This document shows positions 20,755 to 28,952 of a stretch of 64,000 nucleotides of DNA, one piece after another. The notes under the pieces were generated by a model. The model was not told the DNA's origin. It saw only the letters and a program-made list of their open reading frames with translations, and ran no database searches. The number at the start of each line of letters is the position of its first letter. The first letter of the stretch is position 1. The DNA comes from Pseudomonadota bacterium (GTDB lineage: Bacteria; Pseudomonadota; Alphaproteobacteria; SHVP01): NCBI GenBank assembly GCA_027622715.1, contig JAQBYN010000004.1, forward strand, positions 61,702 to 125,701. The letters are read 5' to 3'. Position numbers and translations under genes: made by a program.

Positions 20755-21666
20755 ATGCGTCCCCAACATCTCGTCTTTGCGCTGCTGATGGCCGCGGCGG
20801 CTGGAACCAATTGGGTGGCTTCCAAGATCGCGGTCGACACGCTACCGCCATTCCTGACGGTAGCGATGCGCTTCGGGATTCTAACGGTCGTACTTCTGCC
20901 GTTCGCGCGGATTTTCCCGGGCCAAATGCGCAACGTATTCTTGGTGTCGGTCACGTTGGGCGTGATGCAATTTGGCTTCATGTTCCAGTCGTTGAGTTTG
21001 GCCGACGATGTCTCGACCATGGCGATCACCAATCAGCTCTATGTCCCGTTCTCCACGATCATGGGGATTGTCTTCTTGGGCGAACGCATCGGGTTGGTGC
21101 GCAGTCTGGCGATCGCCGTTGCGTTTGCCGGCGTCGTTGTCATGGGCTTCGATCCGGCGGCCTTCCGCCAGATTGACGCGATGCTCTTCGTCACGCTGTC
21201 CGCGATGTCACTCGCGGTGTCGTCGTTGTTCATGCGCAAATTGGACGGGATCACGGTCTTTCAGCTGCAATTTTGGTTAGCGGCACTCGCCGCGCCGCAG
21301 ATGTTGGTCCTGTCGTTGATCTTTGAGTACGACAGGTGGGCGAGCGTTCCCGACGCGTCGACCGTGGCTTGGTCCGCGTTCGTCTACACGATATTCGTTG
21401 GCACGCTGTTCCATGCCGGCTGGTATTTCCTCCTGCGGCGCTATCCCGTAAGCACCGTGGCGCCGCTCATGTTGCTGTTGCCGGTCTTCGGGATCGGATC
21501 GGGCATCGCGGTCTATGGTGACGTCCTCACACCTCAGGTCAGCCTCGGTGGTGCGCTGACACTGGTCGGGGTGGCCATCATTGTTTTCCGCACCCGTGAA
21601 GGCGTGGGCGGCGAGATCGACTTCGACAAAAAGCCGCGTGACGATCGTGAGGCGCCCAAAGGATGA
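20755..21666 (+). CDS. EamA-family (drug/metabolite) transporter
   Basis: A 303-residue inner-membrane protein with about ten hydrophobic helices in two EamA repeats (first starting LVFALLMAAAAGTNWVASK, second with YTIFVGTLFHAGWYFLLRRYP). The last helix is followed by a charged tail. Substrates of this family cannot be read from sequence. It overlaps the next gene, a paralogue, by ATGA (21663-21666). Confidence 0.85.
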   Translation: MRPQHLVFALLMAAAAGTNWVASKIAVDTLPPFLTVAMRFGILTVVLLPFARIFPGQMRNVFLVSVTLGVMQFGFMFQSLSLADDVSTMAITNQLYVPFSTIMGIVFLGERIGLVRSLAIAVAFAGVVVMGFDPAAFRQIDAMLFVTLSAMSLAVSSLFMRKLDGITVFQLQFWLAALAAPQMLVLSLIFEYDRWASVPDASTVAWSAFVYTIFVGTLFHAGWYFLLRRYPVSTVAPLMLLLPVFGIGSGIAVYGDVLTPQVSLGGALTLVGVAIIVFRTREGVGGEIDFDKKPRDDREAPKG

Positions 21667-22547
21667 AGCTCCAGCACCTGTTTCTTGCGTGGTCGATCAC
21701 GGTGATTTGGGGTTTCAATTTTGTCGCCGCCAAAACGGCGCTCGACCATTTCCCACCGTTCGAAATGCTGCTGCTGCGATTTATTTTGCTGACCGCCATT
21801 TTGTTTCCCTTTCTTCGTGTGCCGCGGGACAAACTGCGCCCGGTGCTGGCGGTCGGGTTTATGATTGGTGTTCTTCACTTCTCGCTGAACTTTTCGGGCC
21901 TGGGCATGTCGGGCGACGTGTCGTCGGCAGCAATCGCGACGCAGCTGTTTATTCCCATGGGCACCATTCTTGCCATCATCTTTCTTGGCGAGCGGATCGG
22001 GATGTGGCGGGCCGGCGCGATTGCGATTGCCTTTTCTGGCACGGTCGTTCTCGCCTTTGATCCGGTGGTGATCGACCACCTCGACGCGTTGCTGGTGGTG
22101 GTCATCAGCGCCGTCCCAATGGGAATCGCGACGATCATGCTGCGCCGCCTGACCGGCGTCGGCCCGCTGCAGATTCAAGCGTGGACCGGGGTCGTGGGCA
22201 TTCCCTCATACCTTGTTCTCACGGTGTTGTTCGAAAGCGGTCAGGTTGAGGCGTTGCGCACCGCGCCCCTCGCACCGCTTGCCGGCATCGTCTATGCCGT
22301 CCTGGCGGCGTCGCTGATTGGCCACGGCGGCCTGTACTTTCTTTTGCAGCGCTATCCGGTTAGCTGGGTTAACCCGTTGTTCCTTTTGGCGCCGATCTTC
22401 GCGGTCCTGTTCGGTGTGACCGTTTACGGTGATCGGCCGACGATGCAGATTTTTGTGGGTGGCTTTATGACCATCGCCGGGGTTGCTGTGATCGCGATTC
22501 GCTCAGCGCGTAAGGGCGCGCCGATTGCGGAAAAGGTCGCGCCGTGA
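21663..22547 (+). CDS. EamA-family (drug/metabolite) transporter, tandem paralogue
   Basis: A 294-residue ten-helix EamA transporter, clearly related to the preceding one: LAWSITVIWGFNFVAAK at the start, FLGERIGMWRAGAIAIAF, and HGGLYFLLQRYPVSWVNPL matching the neighbour's HAGWYFLLRRYPVSTVAPL. Two coupled paralogues suggest either local duplication or a heterodimer. Its stop overlaps the amidase GTG start in a GTGA (22544-22547). Confidence 0.85.
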   Translation: MKLQHLFLAWSITVIWGFNFVAAKTALDHFPPFEMLLLRFILLTAILFPFLRVPRDKLRPVLAVGFMIGVLHFSLNFSGLGMSGDVSSAAIATQLFIPMGTILAIIFLGERIGMWRAGAIAIAFSGTVVLAFDPVVIDHLDALLVVVISAVPMGIATIMLRRLTGVGPLQIQAWTGVVGIPSYLVLTVLFESGQVEALRTAPLAPLAGIVYAVLAASLIGHGGLYFLLQRYPVSWVNPLFLLAPIFAVLFGVTVYGDRPTMQIFVGGFMTIAGVAVIAIRSARKGAPIAEKVAP

Positions 22548-23275
22548 CCGACAAGACAATCGATCGGCCGTCGCCGAACTTCGACACCCGGTCGGGCCCC
22601 GTCGACATGATCGTGCTGCACTATACCGGCATGAAAGATTGTGCGGCGGCGTTGGACCGCTTGTGCGATCCGACCGCCAAGGTCAGCGCGCATTATCTGA
22701 TCGACGAGGATGGCACGCTCTATACGCTTGTCGAGGAGTCGATGCGCGCATGGCACGCGGGCGTCGCTTGTTGGCACGGGCAAACCAACATCAACGGTTG
22801 TTCGATCGGAATCGAATTGGTTAACCCCGGGCACGAATTCGGCTATCGAGTTTTTCCTGAATCACAAATGCTGCGTCTTGAGCAGCTCTGCCGCGACATT
22901 GTGCAGCGCCATGACATATCGGCGGCGCGGGTTCTTGGTCACGCCGACGTGGCGCCGATGCGCAAACAAGACCCGGGCGAATTGTTCGATTGGCGCCGCA
23001 TGGCCGCCGCCGGACTGGCGTTGTGGCCGGACGTGGGCCAAGCCGGTTCCGGCGCGCTTCGGATCGGCGATGCGAACCAAGACGTCGTAGCCTTACAAAC
23101 GGCCCTCGGATCGGTCGGCTATCGAATTGCTCCTGACGGTGCCTTTGGAACCGAAACCGAGGCCGTGGTCACTGCATTCCAGCGGCACTACAGGCCGCGC
23201 GCGGTCGACGGGGTCGCTGATACCGAAACCTTGGCGATGTTGGACGGCCTAGCGTCACTCTTCGTTGACCTTTGA
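22544..23275 (+). CDS. N-acetylmuramoyl-L-alanine amidase (AmpD/Amidase_2) with peptidoglycan-binding domain
   Basis: The 243-residue protein has an Amidase_2 domain (about 15-155) with zinc ligands expected in IVLHYTG, GHADVAP and KQDPG. Then comes a C-terminal PG_binding_1 repeat (about 165-235; DVVALQTALGSVGY, PDGAFGTETEAVVTAFQRH). It should cleave the amide between MurNAc and L-Ala, probably in muropeptide recycling. No signal peptide is seen, which suits a cytoplasmic AmpD-like role. It lies directly before rnpB and the cell-wall cluster. Confidence 0.88.
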   Translation: MTDKTIDRPSPNFDTRSGPVDMIVLHYTGMKDCAAALDRLCDPTAKVSAHYLIDEDGTLYTLVEESMRAWHAGVACWHGQTNINGCSIGIELVNPGHEFGYRVFPESQMLRLEQLCRDIVQRHDISAARVLGHADVAPMRKQDPGELFDWRRMAAAGLALWPDVGQAGSGALRIGDANQDVVALQTALGSVGYRIAPDGAFGTETEAVVTAFQRHYRPRAVDGVADTETLAMLDGLASLFVDL

Positions 23276-23295
23276 ACTTTGCGGTTTAGGTTAGG

Positions 23296-23681
<386 letters not shown>

Positions 23682-23700
23682 ACCCCCCCCATCTTGTTGA

Positions 23701-23715
23701 GAACAAAAGACGAAC
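23701..23715 (-). promoter_or_regulatory. SOS (LexA)-type box 1
   Basis: GAAC, seven bases, GAAC; on the minus strand this reads GTTC-N7-GTTC, the LexA recognition pattern known for alphaproteobacteria. It lies 20 bases after the rnpB 3' end. The match is exact at all eight fixed positions. Which promoter it controls is not clear. Confidence 0.5.
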
Positions 23716-23726
23716 AAGTGTTCGTC
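23709..23726. repeat. Palindrome overlapping SOS-type box 1
   Basis: GACGAAC, a four-base loop (AAGT), then GTTCGTC: a perfect 7-bp-arm inverted repeat. The core CGAAC-N4-GTTCG is the shape of the Gram-positive LexA box, but it could also be a hairpin at the end of the rnpB transcript. There is no T-run after it, which argues against a standard terminator. Confidence 0.5.
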
Positions 23727-23776
23727 CGATCTTCATAAGGTCTCGGCCAGTCGAAAGGCGCATTCGACCCAGATGT

Positions 23777-23791
23777 GAACATACCGCGAAC
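23777..23791 (-). promoter_or_regulatory. SOS (LexA)-type box 2
   Basis: A second exact GAAC-N7-GAAC (minus strand GTTC-N7-GTTC), beginning 76 bases after the start of box 1. Two such exact boxes this close are unlikely by chance. It lies about 127 bases upstream of the mraZ -35. Confidence 0.5.
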
Positions 23792-23898
23792 ATAATGTTG
23801 CCCGATTCAACTGGTACGCATCGAACGGATCGCTGATCGCGACATGCGGTTGGCAGAATCGGTTCAAGTTCGGTCGCCGAAGTACTTCATAAGGCACC

Positions 23899-23916
23899 GG
23901 AATTACTTGTAATTCC
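23899..23916. promoter_or_regulatory. 18-bp palindrome just upstream of the mraZ -35
   Basis: GGAATTAC-TT-GTAATTCC: perfect 8-bp arms with a two-base centre, ending two bases before the -35 element at 23918. The position suits an activator or a regulator of the cell-wall operon. The factor is unknown. Confidence 0.5.
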
Positions 23917-23917
23917 A

Positions 23918-23946
23918 TTGACCACCATAGAATGGCATGATATCCC
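23918..23946 (+). promoter_or_regulatory. mraZ (dcw cluster) promoter
   Basis: A -35 TTGACC (23918-23923), a 17-base spacer and a -10 TATCCC (23941-23946) form the best housekeeping-type promoter in the interval. It predicts a start near 23953 and a leader of about 75 bases before mraZ. The leader contains the inverted repeat 23951-23959/23992-24000. Confidence 0.55.
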
Positions 23947-23957
23947 ATCTTGTCCCA
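23943..23957 (-). promoter_or_regulatory. MraZ-type boxes overlapping the mraZ -10
   Basis: On the minus strand the sequence reads TGGGA-N5-TGGGA, two direct repeats with period 10, which is the known spacing of MraZ boxes (TGGGN with 5-base spacers) in E. coli. Degenerate copies continue at the same 10-base period to the left (plus strand TGGCA 23933-23937, CACCA 23923-23927, TTCCA 23913-23917). The two perfect boxes cover the -10 and start site, fitting autorepression by MraZ. Binding is inferred. Confidence 0.6.
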
Positions 23958-24027
23958 AAGGCCGATCTTGGCCAACTCGCGGCAGGGTCGGTTTGGGACA
24001 CTGGGAGAGTTTTTCGTGGGGGCAGCT

Positions 24028-24504
24028 GTGGCGCTGTTTCTTTCCACATTCGTGAACAAAGTGGATCGCAAGGGCCGCGTTTCGGTTCCCGCGACCTTTC
24101 GTACCGTGCTGGCCCAGCAATCGTTTTCCGGTGTCGTCGCCTTTCCGTCTTTGGTCCACGCCGCGATCGAAGGTAGCGGCATCGACCGTTTCGAACGCCT
24201 CGCCGAGGGTATCGACGACCTTAATCCCTTCAGCGACGAGCATGACGATTTCTCTAAGGCGATTTTCGGCAAGGCCCACCAACTGCCGTTCGACGGCGAG
24301 GGGCGCATCATTTTGCCCGAGGCGCTTCTAAAGCACGCCGGCATCACTGAACACGCGGCGTTCGTCGGCCAAGGCCGCCGCTTTCAGGTTTGGGAGCCGG
24401 AGGCGTTCGCCCGGCACGAATCTGAGGCGGTCGAGCGAGCCAAACGGGATCGGGCCTCATTGCGGCTTGCAGCACCCCCCCGCGGTGGGGATGGGGGCGC
24501 CTGA
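24028..24504 (+). CDS. mraZ: Division/cell-wall cluster regulator MraZ
   Basis: A 158-residue protein with two SpoVT/AbrB-like DNA-binding repeats, each with the DxxxR motif (DRKGRVSVP and DGEGRIILP). MraZ forms ring-shaped oligomers, binds direct repeats upstream of its own gene and represses the cluster. I chose GTG 24028 ([13 protein letters not shown]) by comparison with the usual family start; a GTG four codons earlier (24016) has a better-spaced GGGAGAG site and cannot be excluded. The stop and the rsmH start share TGATG. Confidence 0.92.
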   Translation: MALFLSTFVNKVDRKGRVSVPATFRTVLAQQSFSGVVAFPSLVHAAIEGSGIDRFERLAEGIDDLNPFSDEHDDFSKAIFGKAHQLPFDGEGRIILPEALLKHAGITEHAAFVGQGRRFQVWEPEAFARHESEAVERAKRDRASLRLAAPPRGGDGGA

Positions 24505-25475
24505 TGGAGGCGCACCGGACCGCTCCTTTGCATGTGCCGGTGATGGTCTCCGAAGTTTGCGCAGCCATCGCACCGGCGGACGGCGAAACCTACGTTGATG
24601 GCACTTTTGGTGCCGGTGGATACGCCCGCGCCTTTCTCGACGCTGCGGAATGTCGCGTGTTCGGGATTGATCGGGATCCGGCGGCGATCCAACAGGGTCG
24701 CGCCCTCGAATCGCATTACGGCGGTCGTTTGACCCTGCTCGATGGCCGGTTTTCCGAGATGGGGGCCTTATTGGCGGCCCACGGCGTTGAAACCGTTGAG
24801 GGCGTCGCGCTCGACTTGGGCGTGTCCTCGATGCAGATCGACGATCCGGCACGCGGATTTTCATTCATGCATGACGGGCCGCTCGACATGCGGATGGGCG
24901 GTGACGGGCCGACCGCTGCTGACGTCGTCAACCAAGAGCAGGAAACGGCCCTCGCGGACATCATCTATCAGTTTGGCGAAGAACGTCACTCGCGCCGTAT
25001 TGCGCATGCGATTGTCGAACGACGTGCCGAAGCGCCGATCACCACAACGGGGCGCCTAGCGGAAATCGTCGCGCGCGCGATGCCTGGCGAGCGCGGCCGG
25101 ATCCACCCCGCGACGCAAACATTTCAAGCCTTGCGAATTTACGTCAACGAAGAACTGGGGTCGGGCGGCGAACTTGAGGTTGGGCTATCCGCGGCGGAGC
25201 GCGCATTGGCGCCCGGCGGCCGGCTCGCCGTTGTCTCGTTTCACTCGCTCGAAGATAGGACAGTGAAGGAATTTCTACGCGGTCACGGTGGGAGGTCCAA
25301 TGCCGGCACAAACCGACATCTTCCTGAGACGGCCGCGCCAGCCCCGGCGACATTCGCTTTGAGCCCACTGCGCAAGCCGACTGATGACGAAATCGCATAC
25401 AACCCGCGGGCAAGGTCGGCCCGTCTGCGCAGCGCCGTCCGCACAACAGCGCCATGCGCGGAGTTGGTCCGATGA
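24504..25475 (+). CDS. rsmH: 16S rRNA (cytosine1402-N4)-methyltransferase
   Basis: A 323-residue MraW/RsmH protein: HVPVMVSEV near the start, the SAM-binding [45 protein letters not shown] and the C-terminal [15 protein letters not shown]. It methylates N4 of C1402 in the decoding centre of the small ribosomal subunit. The length is normal. It is coupled to mraZ (TGATG) and to ftsL (ATGA, 25472-25475). Confidence 0.96.
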   Translation: MEAHRTAPLHVPVMVSEVCAAIAPADGETYVDGTFGAGGYARAFLDAAECRVFGIDRDPAAIQQGRALESHYGGRLTLLDGRFSEMGALLAAHGVETVEGVALDLGVSSMQIDDPARGFSFMHDGPLDMRMGGDGPTAADVVNQEQETALADIIYQFGEERHSRRIAHAIVERRAEAPITTTGRLAEIVARAMPGERGRIHPATQTFQALRIYVNEELGSGGELEVGLSAAERALAPGGRLAVVSFHSLEDRTVKEFLRGHGGRSNAGTNRHLPETAAPAPATFALSPLRKPTDDEIAYNPRARSARLRSAVRTTAPCAELVR

Positions 25476-25798
25476 TCCGCCCGGCCGTCATCGCTGGGCT
25501 GGTGCTATTGGCGGTCATGGTGACCGGGTTGTTTGAGCTCAAGTACGAAGTCCGCGACCTCGCCCAACAAAAGGCGCTTCTTCGAAGCGAAATTGCCGAC
25601 GAGCGCGAAACGCTGCGCGTTTGGCAAGCCGAATGGAGCTTCCTCAATCAGCCCGCGCGTATTCAGGATCTCGCGGCGCGGTACCTTGATCTGGGCACGC
25701 CGCTCGCGTCGCAAGTCGGTGACGCCGACCGCATTCCGTTTCGCACCAGCGCCGACGAAGTTGCGCAAGCCGAGCCCACCGCGAGGCGGGCGCAATGA
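25472..25798 (+). CDS. ftsL: Cell division protein FtsL
   Basis: A 108-residue bitopic protein: one N-terminal membrane helix ([18 protein letters not shown], residues 2-19) and a periplasmic coiled-coil (about 25-60), ending in a short conserved region with [18 protein letters not shown]. FtsL forms the FtsQLB complex that activates FtsWI. It was identified by position and topology as much as by sequence. Start ATG 25472 overlaps the rsmH stop. Confidence 0.85.
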   Translation: MIRPAVIAGLVLLAVMVTGLFELKYEVRDLAQQKALLRSEIADERETLRVWQAEWSFLNQPARIQDLAARYLDLGTPLASQVGDADRIPFRTSADEVAQAEPTARRAQ

Positions 25799-27498
25799 CC
25801 GCCCGTGACGGCCAATACGACCGTCGGCGCGGCCTCCGTCGCTTCGTCCAATTGGAAGGTGTCGCCAAGCAGGCGCTGGACACGGGACACGTCCGTCTCA
25901 TTGCCGTCGCCGCAGGATTCGCACTTTGCTTTCTGGTTATTGCCGGTCGCTTGATCGGCCTGACCGCTCTCGCACCAAGGGATGACGGCGCCAACCTTCC
26001 TGCCGAAGCGCGACAGGTGCACAGCGCGCGCGCCGAAATATTGGATCGGCAAGGCGTCTTGCTCGCGGGCAACGTTCGCGCGGTTTCGCTCTTTGCCAAC
26101 CCACGCAAGGTGATGGACGCTGCTCGGGCGGCATCCCAGCTTGCAGCGGTGTTGCCGGGTCTGGAACAAGAAAACGTCTTGCGGGCTTTGTCGTCGGATC
26201 GCGGTTTCGTGTGGGTCAAACGGCAGCTCAGTCCAAGACAACAGGATGCGGTAAATCGTCTTGGCATCCCGGGCCTCGGTTTTGCCGACGAAGAGCGCCG
26301 CGTCTATCCCCTCGGGCGGCTCGCGGCACACGTCGTTGGATTCACCGGAGTCGACCGTGAAGGTTTGACTGGAATCGAAAAGGGCCGAGATGACGACCTG
26401 AGCGCCGGGCGGACAACCACACTCAGCATAGACGTCCGCGTCCAACACGCGCTCCGCGCCGAACTTCTCGCCAGTGTCGAGGAGTTCCAGGCGATCGGCG
26501 CTGCGGCGATCGTTATGGACGTTCATAGCGGCGAGATCGTCGCCATGGTTTCGCTCCCCGATTTCGATCCCGACGCCAAGGATGAGGTTCCCGCCGATAA
26601 TTTGTTCAATCGCGCGACCCTCGGCGTCTACGAAATGGGGTCGACGTTCAAGGCGTTCAACACGGCGGCGGCTCTCGAATTCGGTTTGGCCGGTCTCACC
26701 GATACCTATGACGCGAGCAAGCCGCTCCGTGTCGCGCGCTTCACCATCAACGACGACCACGCCAAGAACAGGTGGCTCACGGTCGCCGAGATTTTTCAGT
26801 ACTCCTCCAATATCGGTAGCGCCCGGATGGCGCTCGACTTAGGTCCCGATCGGCAACGGGCATTTCTTAAGTCTCTTGGTTTGCTCGATCGCCCGCAGAT
26901 CGAAATACCAGAAGTAAGCGCGCCGATGGTGCCCAGCCCGTGGCGTGAAATCAGCACGATGACCGTTGCCTACGGGCATGGGATCGCGGTGAGCCCACTC
27001 CAAATGGCGACCGCTTACAGCATTGTCGTTAACGGCGGTCTTGCGGTGACGCCCACGCTGATCGCCCGACGGCCCGATGAGCAAAACCCGTCGCCGCGCA
27101 TTTTGTCGGAACGGACGTCGCAGTCCATGCGGGAACTGCTCAGCTTGGTCGTTGAGGATGGCACCGGAAAACAGGCCAAAGCGAAGGGCTATCTTGTCGG
27201 CGGCAAAACCGGCACCGCCGAGAAGGCTGGTGCCGGCGGCTATCGGCGCAACGCTCTGCTGTCATCTTTTGTCGCGGCATTCCCGATCGACGATCCGCGT
27301 TATGTCGTGTTTGTCGCCCTCGATGAACCCAAAGGCATCAAGCGCACTTTCAATTTCGCGACTGCCGGTTGGACCGCCGCGCCTGCGGTGAGCCGGGTGG
27401 TGAGCAGAATCGCGCCCCTTCTCGGCGTTGCACCGGCGCCCGGGCCGGCCGCGGTGCCTAGTGATTCGCTGCTGGTATCTGTGAGTAAGGATCGCTGA
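25795..27498 (+). CDS. ftsI: Septal peptidoglycan transpeptidase (PBP3)
   Basis: A 567-residue class B penicillin-binding protein with one membrane helix (about residues 33-55), a dimerisation module and a transpeptidase domain. The active-site motifs are complete: STFK with Ser283, SSN at 337-339 and KTG at 471-473. It cross-links septal peptidoglycan together with FtsW, encoded five genes downstream. Start and stop overlap the neighbours (25795-25798 ATGA; 27496-27500 TGATG). Confidence 0.95.
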   Translation: MTARDGQYDRRRGLRRFVQLEGVAKQALDTGHVRLIAVAAGFALCFLVIAGRLIGLTALAPRDDGANLPAEARQVHSARAEILDRQGVLLAGNVRAVSLFANPRKVMDAARAASQLAAVLPGLEQENVLRALSSDRGFVWVKRQLSPRQQDAVNRLGIPGLGFADEERRVYPLGRLAAHVVGFTGVDREGLTGIEKGRDDDLSAGRTTTLSIDVRVQHALRAELLASVEEFQAIGAAAIVMDVHSGEIVAMVSLPDFDPDAKDEVPADNLFNRATLGVYEMGSTFKAFNTAAALEFGLAGLTDTYDASKPLRVARFTINDDHAKNRWLTVAEIFQYSSNIGSARMALDLGPDRQRAFLKSLGLLDRPQIEIPEVSAPMVPSPWREISTMTVAYGHGIAVSPLQMATAYSIVVNGGLAVTPTLIARRPDEQNPSPRILSERTSQSMRELLSLVVEDGTGKQAKAKGYLVGGKTGTAEKAGAGGYRRNALLSSFVAAFPIDDPRYVVFVALDEPKGIKRTFNFATAGWTAAPAVSRVVSRIAPLLGVAPAPGPAAVPSDSLLVSVSKDR

Positions 27499-28952
27499 TG
27501 CGTTTATCCGAACTCACCGGATCGAATGATCGCGCGTCGCGAATCGAGGTGGCGGGGATCACGGCTGACAGCCGTGCGGTGCTGCCTGGATATGTCTTCG
27601 CCGCGTTGCGCGGGGTGCGCACCGACGGCACCCAGTTCATCTCGGACGCGATCGAACATGGCGCTGTTGCGGTGCTCGCGCCGTCAGGCACCAAGATTCA
27701 AAACGACGGGGTCTTTGTCGTCTCCGACGAGAATCCGCGGCGCCGGCTGGCGTTGATGGCTGCCCGGTTCTATCCCCGGCAGCCCGAAACGATCGTGGCG
27801 GTAACCGGAACCAACGGGAAGACCTCAACCGCGGATTTTGCCGCGCAAATTTGGGCGCGCCTTGGGATCACGGGCGGCAGCCTCGGGACGTTGGGATTGC
27901 GGACATCTGTCGGCGCCTCTGAAGGTAACCTGACAACGCCCGATCCGGTAACACTGCATCGTAGCCTGGATCAGCTCGCTGGCGACGGCATCGAACATCT
28001 CGCGATGGAGGCCTCTAGCCATGGCCTCGATCAATACCGCCTCGACGGCGTACGCGTGTCGGCGGCGGCGTTTACAAATATTAGCCACGATCATCTCGAT
28101 TACCACGGCTCGCACGAGGCCTACCTTGCGGCCAAGTTGCGTCTGTTTACTGAGGTCATGCCTGAGGGCGGGATCGCGGTGCTCAATGCCGATTTGCCGG
28201 AGTTCGAGACGGTGCGTGCTGCCTGCGCCAACCGCCGTCAACTCATCTTGACGTACGGCACCTCGCGCGCCGCAGATTACAGGTTGGTTGCGGCCGAGCC
28301 CGGCCCTTGCGGGCAGACCGTCGAGGTGGCGATCCACGGTGCCATCCATAAAGTTCTCTTGCCGCTTTACGGGTCGTTCCAAGCCGAAAACGCGCTAGCG
28401 GCCCTCGCGCTGGTGGTTGGCACCGGCGCCAACAGTGCAGCAGCGGTCGATGCATTAGGCCATTTGCAAGGCGTTACAGGACGCGCCCAGCTGGTGGCAG
28501 AACTCAACACCCGAGCGAAGATTTTCGTCGACTACGCGCATACGCCCGACGCCTTGAGCCACGTTCTGACGGCGCTGCGCCCCCATACCAAGGGGCGTCT
28601 CGTGCTGGTGTTCGGTTGCGGCGGCGAGCGTGACCGCGCCAAGCGCCCTGAAATGGGTCGCATCGCATCGGAACTCGCCGATCATGTGATCGTCACCGAC
28701 GATAACCCACGCGACGAAGATGCGGCGACGATCCGCGGTGAAATTCTCGCCGCATGCCCCGGCGCCGAAGATGTCGGCAGCCGCAGCCGCGCGATTGCCC
28801 GCGGGATCGCGGTGCTCGCGCCCGGCGACCTTTTGGTCGTTGCCGGTAAAGGTCATGAAACCGGACAAGTCGTGCGCGGCGAGGTGCGTCCCTTTGACGA
28901 CACGGCGGTAATTCGCAAGGCGGTGCTTGGCCACGGGAGGAATGGGTCATGA
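27498..28952 (+). CDS. murE: UDP-MurNAc-tripeptide synthetase, meso-diaminopimelate adding
   Basis: A 484-residue Mur ligase with the ATP loop GTNGKTST (Lys108) and the substrate motif DNPR (402-405), which is diagnostic for enzymes adding meso-diaminopimelate instead of lysine. It catalyses the third amino-acid addition in muropeptide synthesis in the cytoplasm. EASSHGLDQYRLDGV and FVDYAHTPDAL are further family blocks. It overlaps murF by ATGA (28949-28952). Confidence 0.95.
   Translation: MRLSELTGSNDRASRIEVAGITADSRAVLPGYVFAALRGVRTDGTQFISDAIEHGAVAVLAPSGTKIQNDGVFVVSDENPRRRLALMAARFYPRQPETIVAVTGTNGKTSTADFAAQIWARLGITGGSLGTLGLRTSVGASEGNLTTPDPVTLHRSLDQLAGDGIEHLAMEASSHGLDQYRLDGVRVSAAAFTNISHDHLDYHGSHEAYLAAKLRLFTEVMPEGGIAVLNADLPEFETVRAACANRRQLILTYGTSRAADYRLVAAEPGPCGQTVEVAIHGAIHKVLLPLYGSFQAENALAALALVVGTGANSAAAVDALGHLQGVTGRAQLVAELNTRAKIFVDYAHTPDALSHVLTALRPHTKGRLVLVFGCGGERDRAKRPEMGRIASELADHVIVTDDNPRDEDAATIRGEILAACPGAEDVGSRSRAIARGIAVLAPGDLLVVAGKGHETGQVVRGEVRPFDDTAVIRKAVLGHGRNGS

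Larger units (their letters stand above)
23682..24027. other. rnpB-mraZ intergenic regulatory region
   Basis: About 345 bases without a convincing gene but dense in signals. Left to right it has two GAAC-N7-GAAC boxes (23701-23715, 23777-23791), a 7-bp-arm palindrome (23709-23726), an 18-bp palindrome (23899-23916), a promoter (23918-23946), MraZ-type boxes (23943-23957) and a 9-bp inverted repeat in the probable 5' UTR (23951-24000). The base composition is lower in GC than flanking genes. Each signal is listed separately. Confidence 0.7.

Noticed and set aside
23844..23912. A 22-residue plus-strand frame (begins MRLAESVQV) between the SOS-type boxes and the mraZ promoter
   Set aside because: No ribosome site and no promoter; too short to judge without conservation data.
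23733..23918. A minus-strand frame of 61 residues (begins MELQVIPVPYEV) in the rnpB-mraZ interval, which could be an SOS-induced small protein
   Set aside because: It has no convincing ribosome site or promoter, the second SOS-type box lies inside it, not upstream, and codon use is unlike the neighbours. The same frame reads on through mraZ on the opposite strand, so it looks like a chance open frame.
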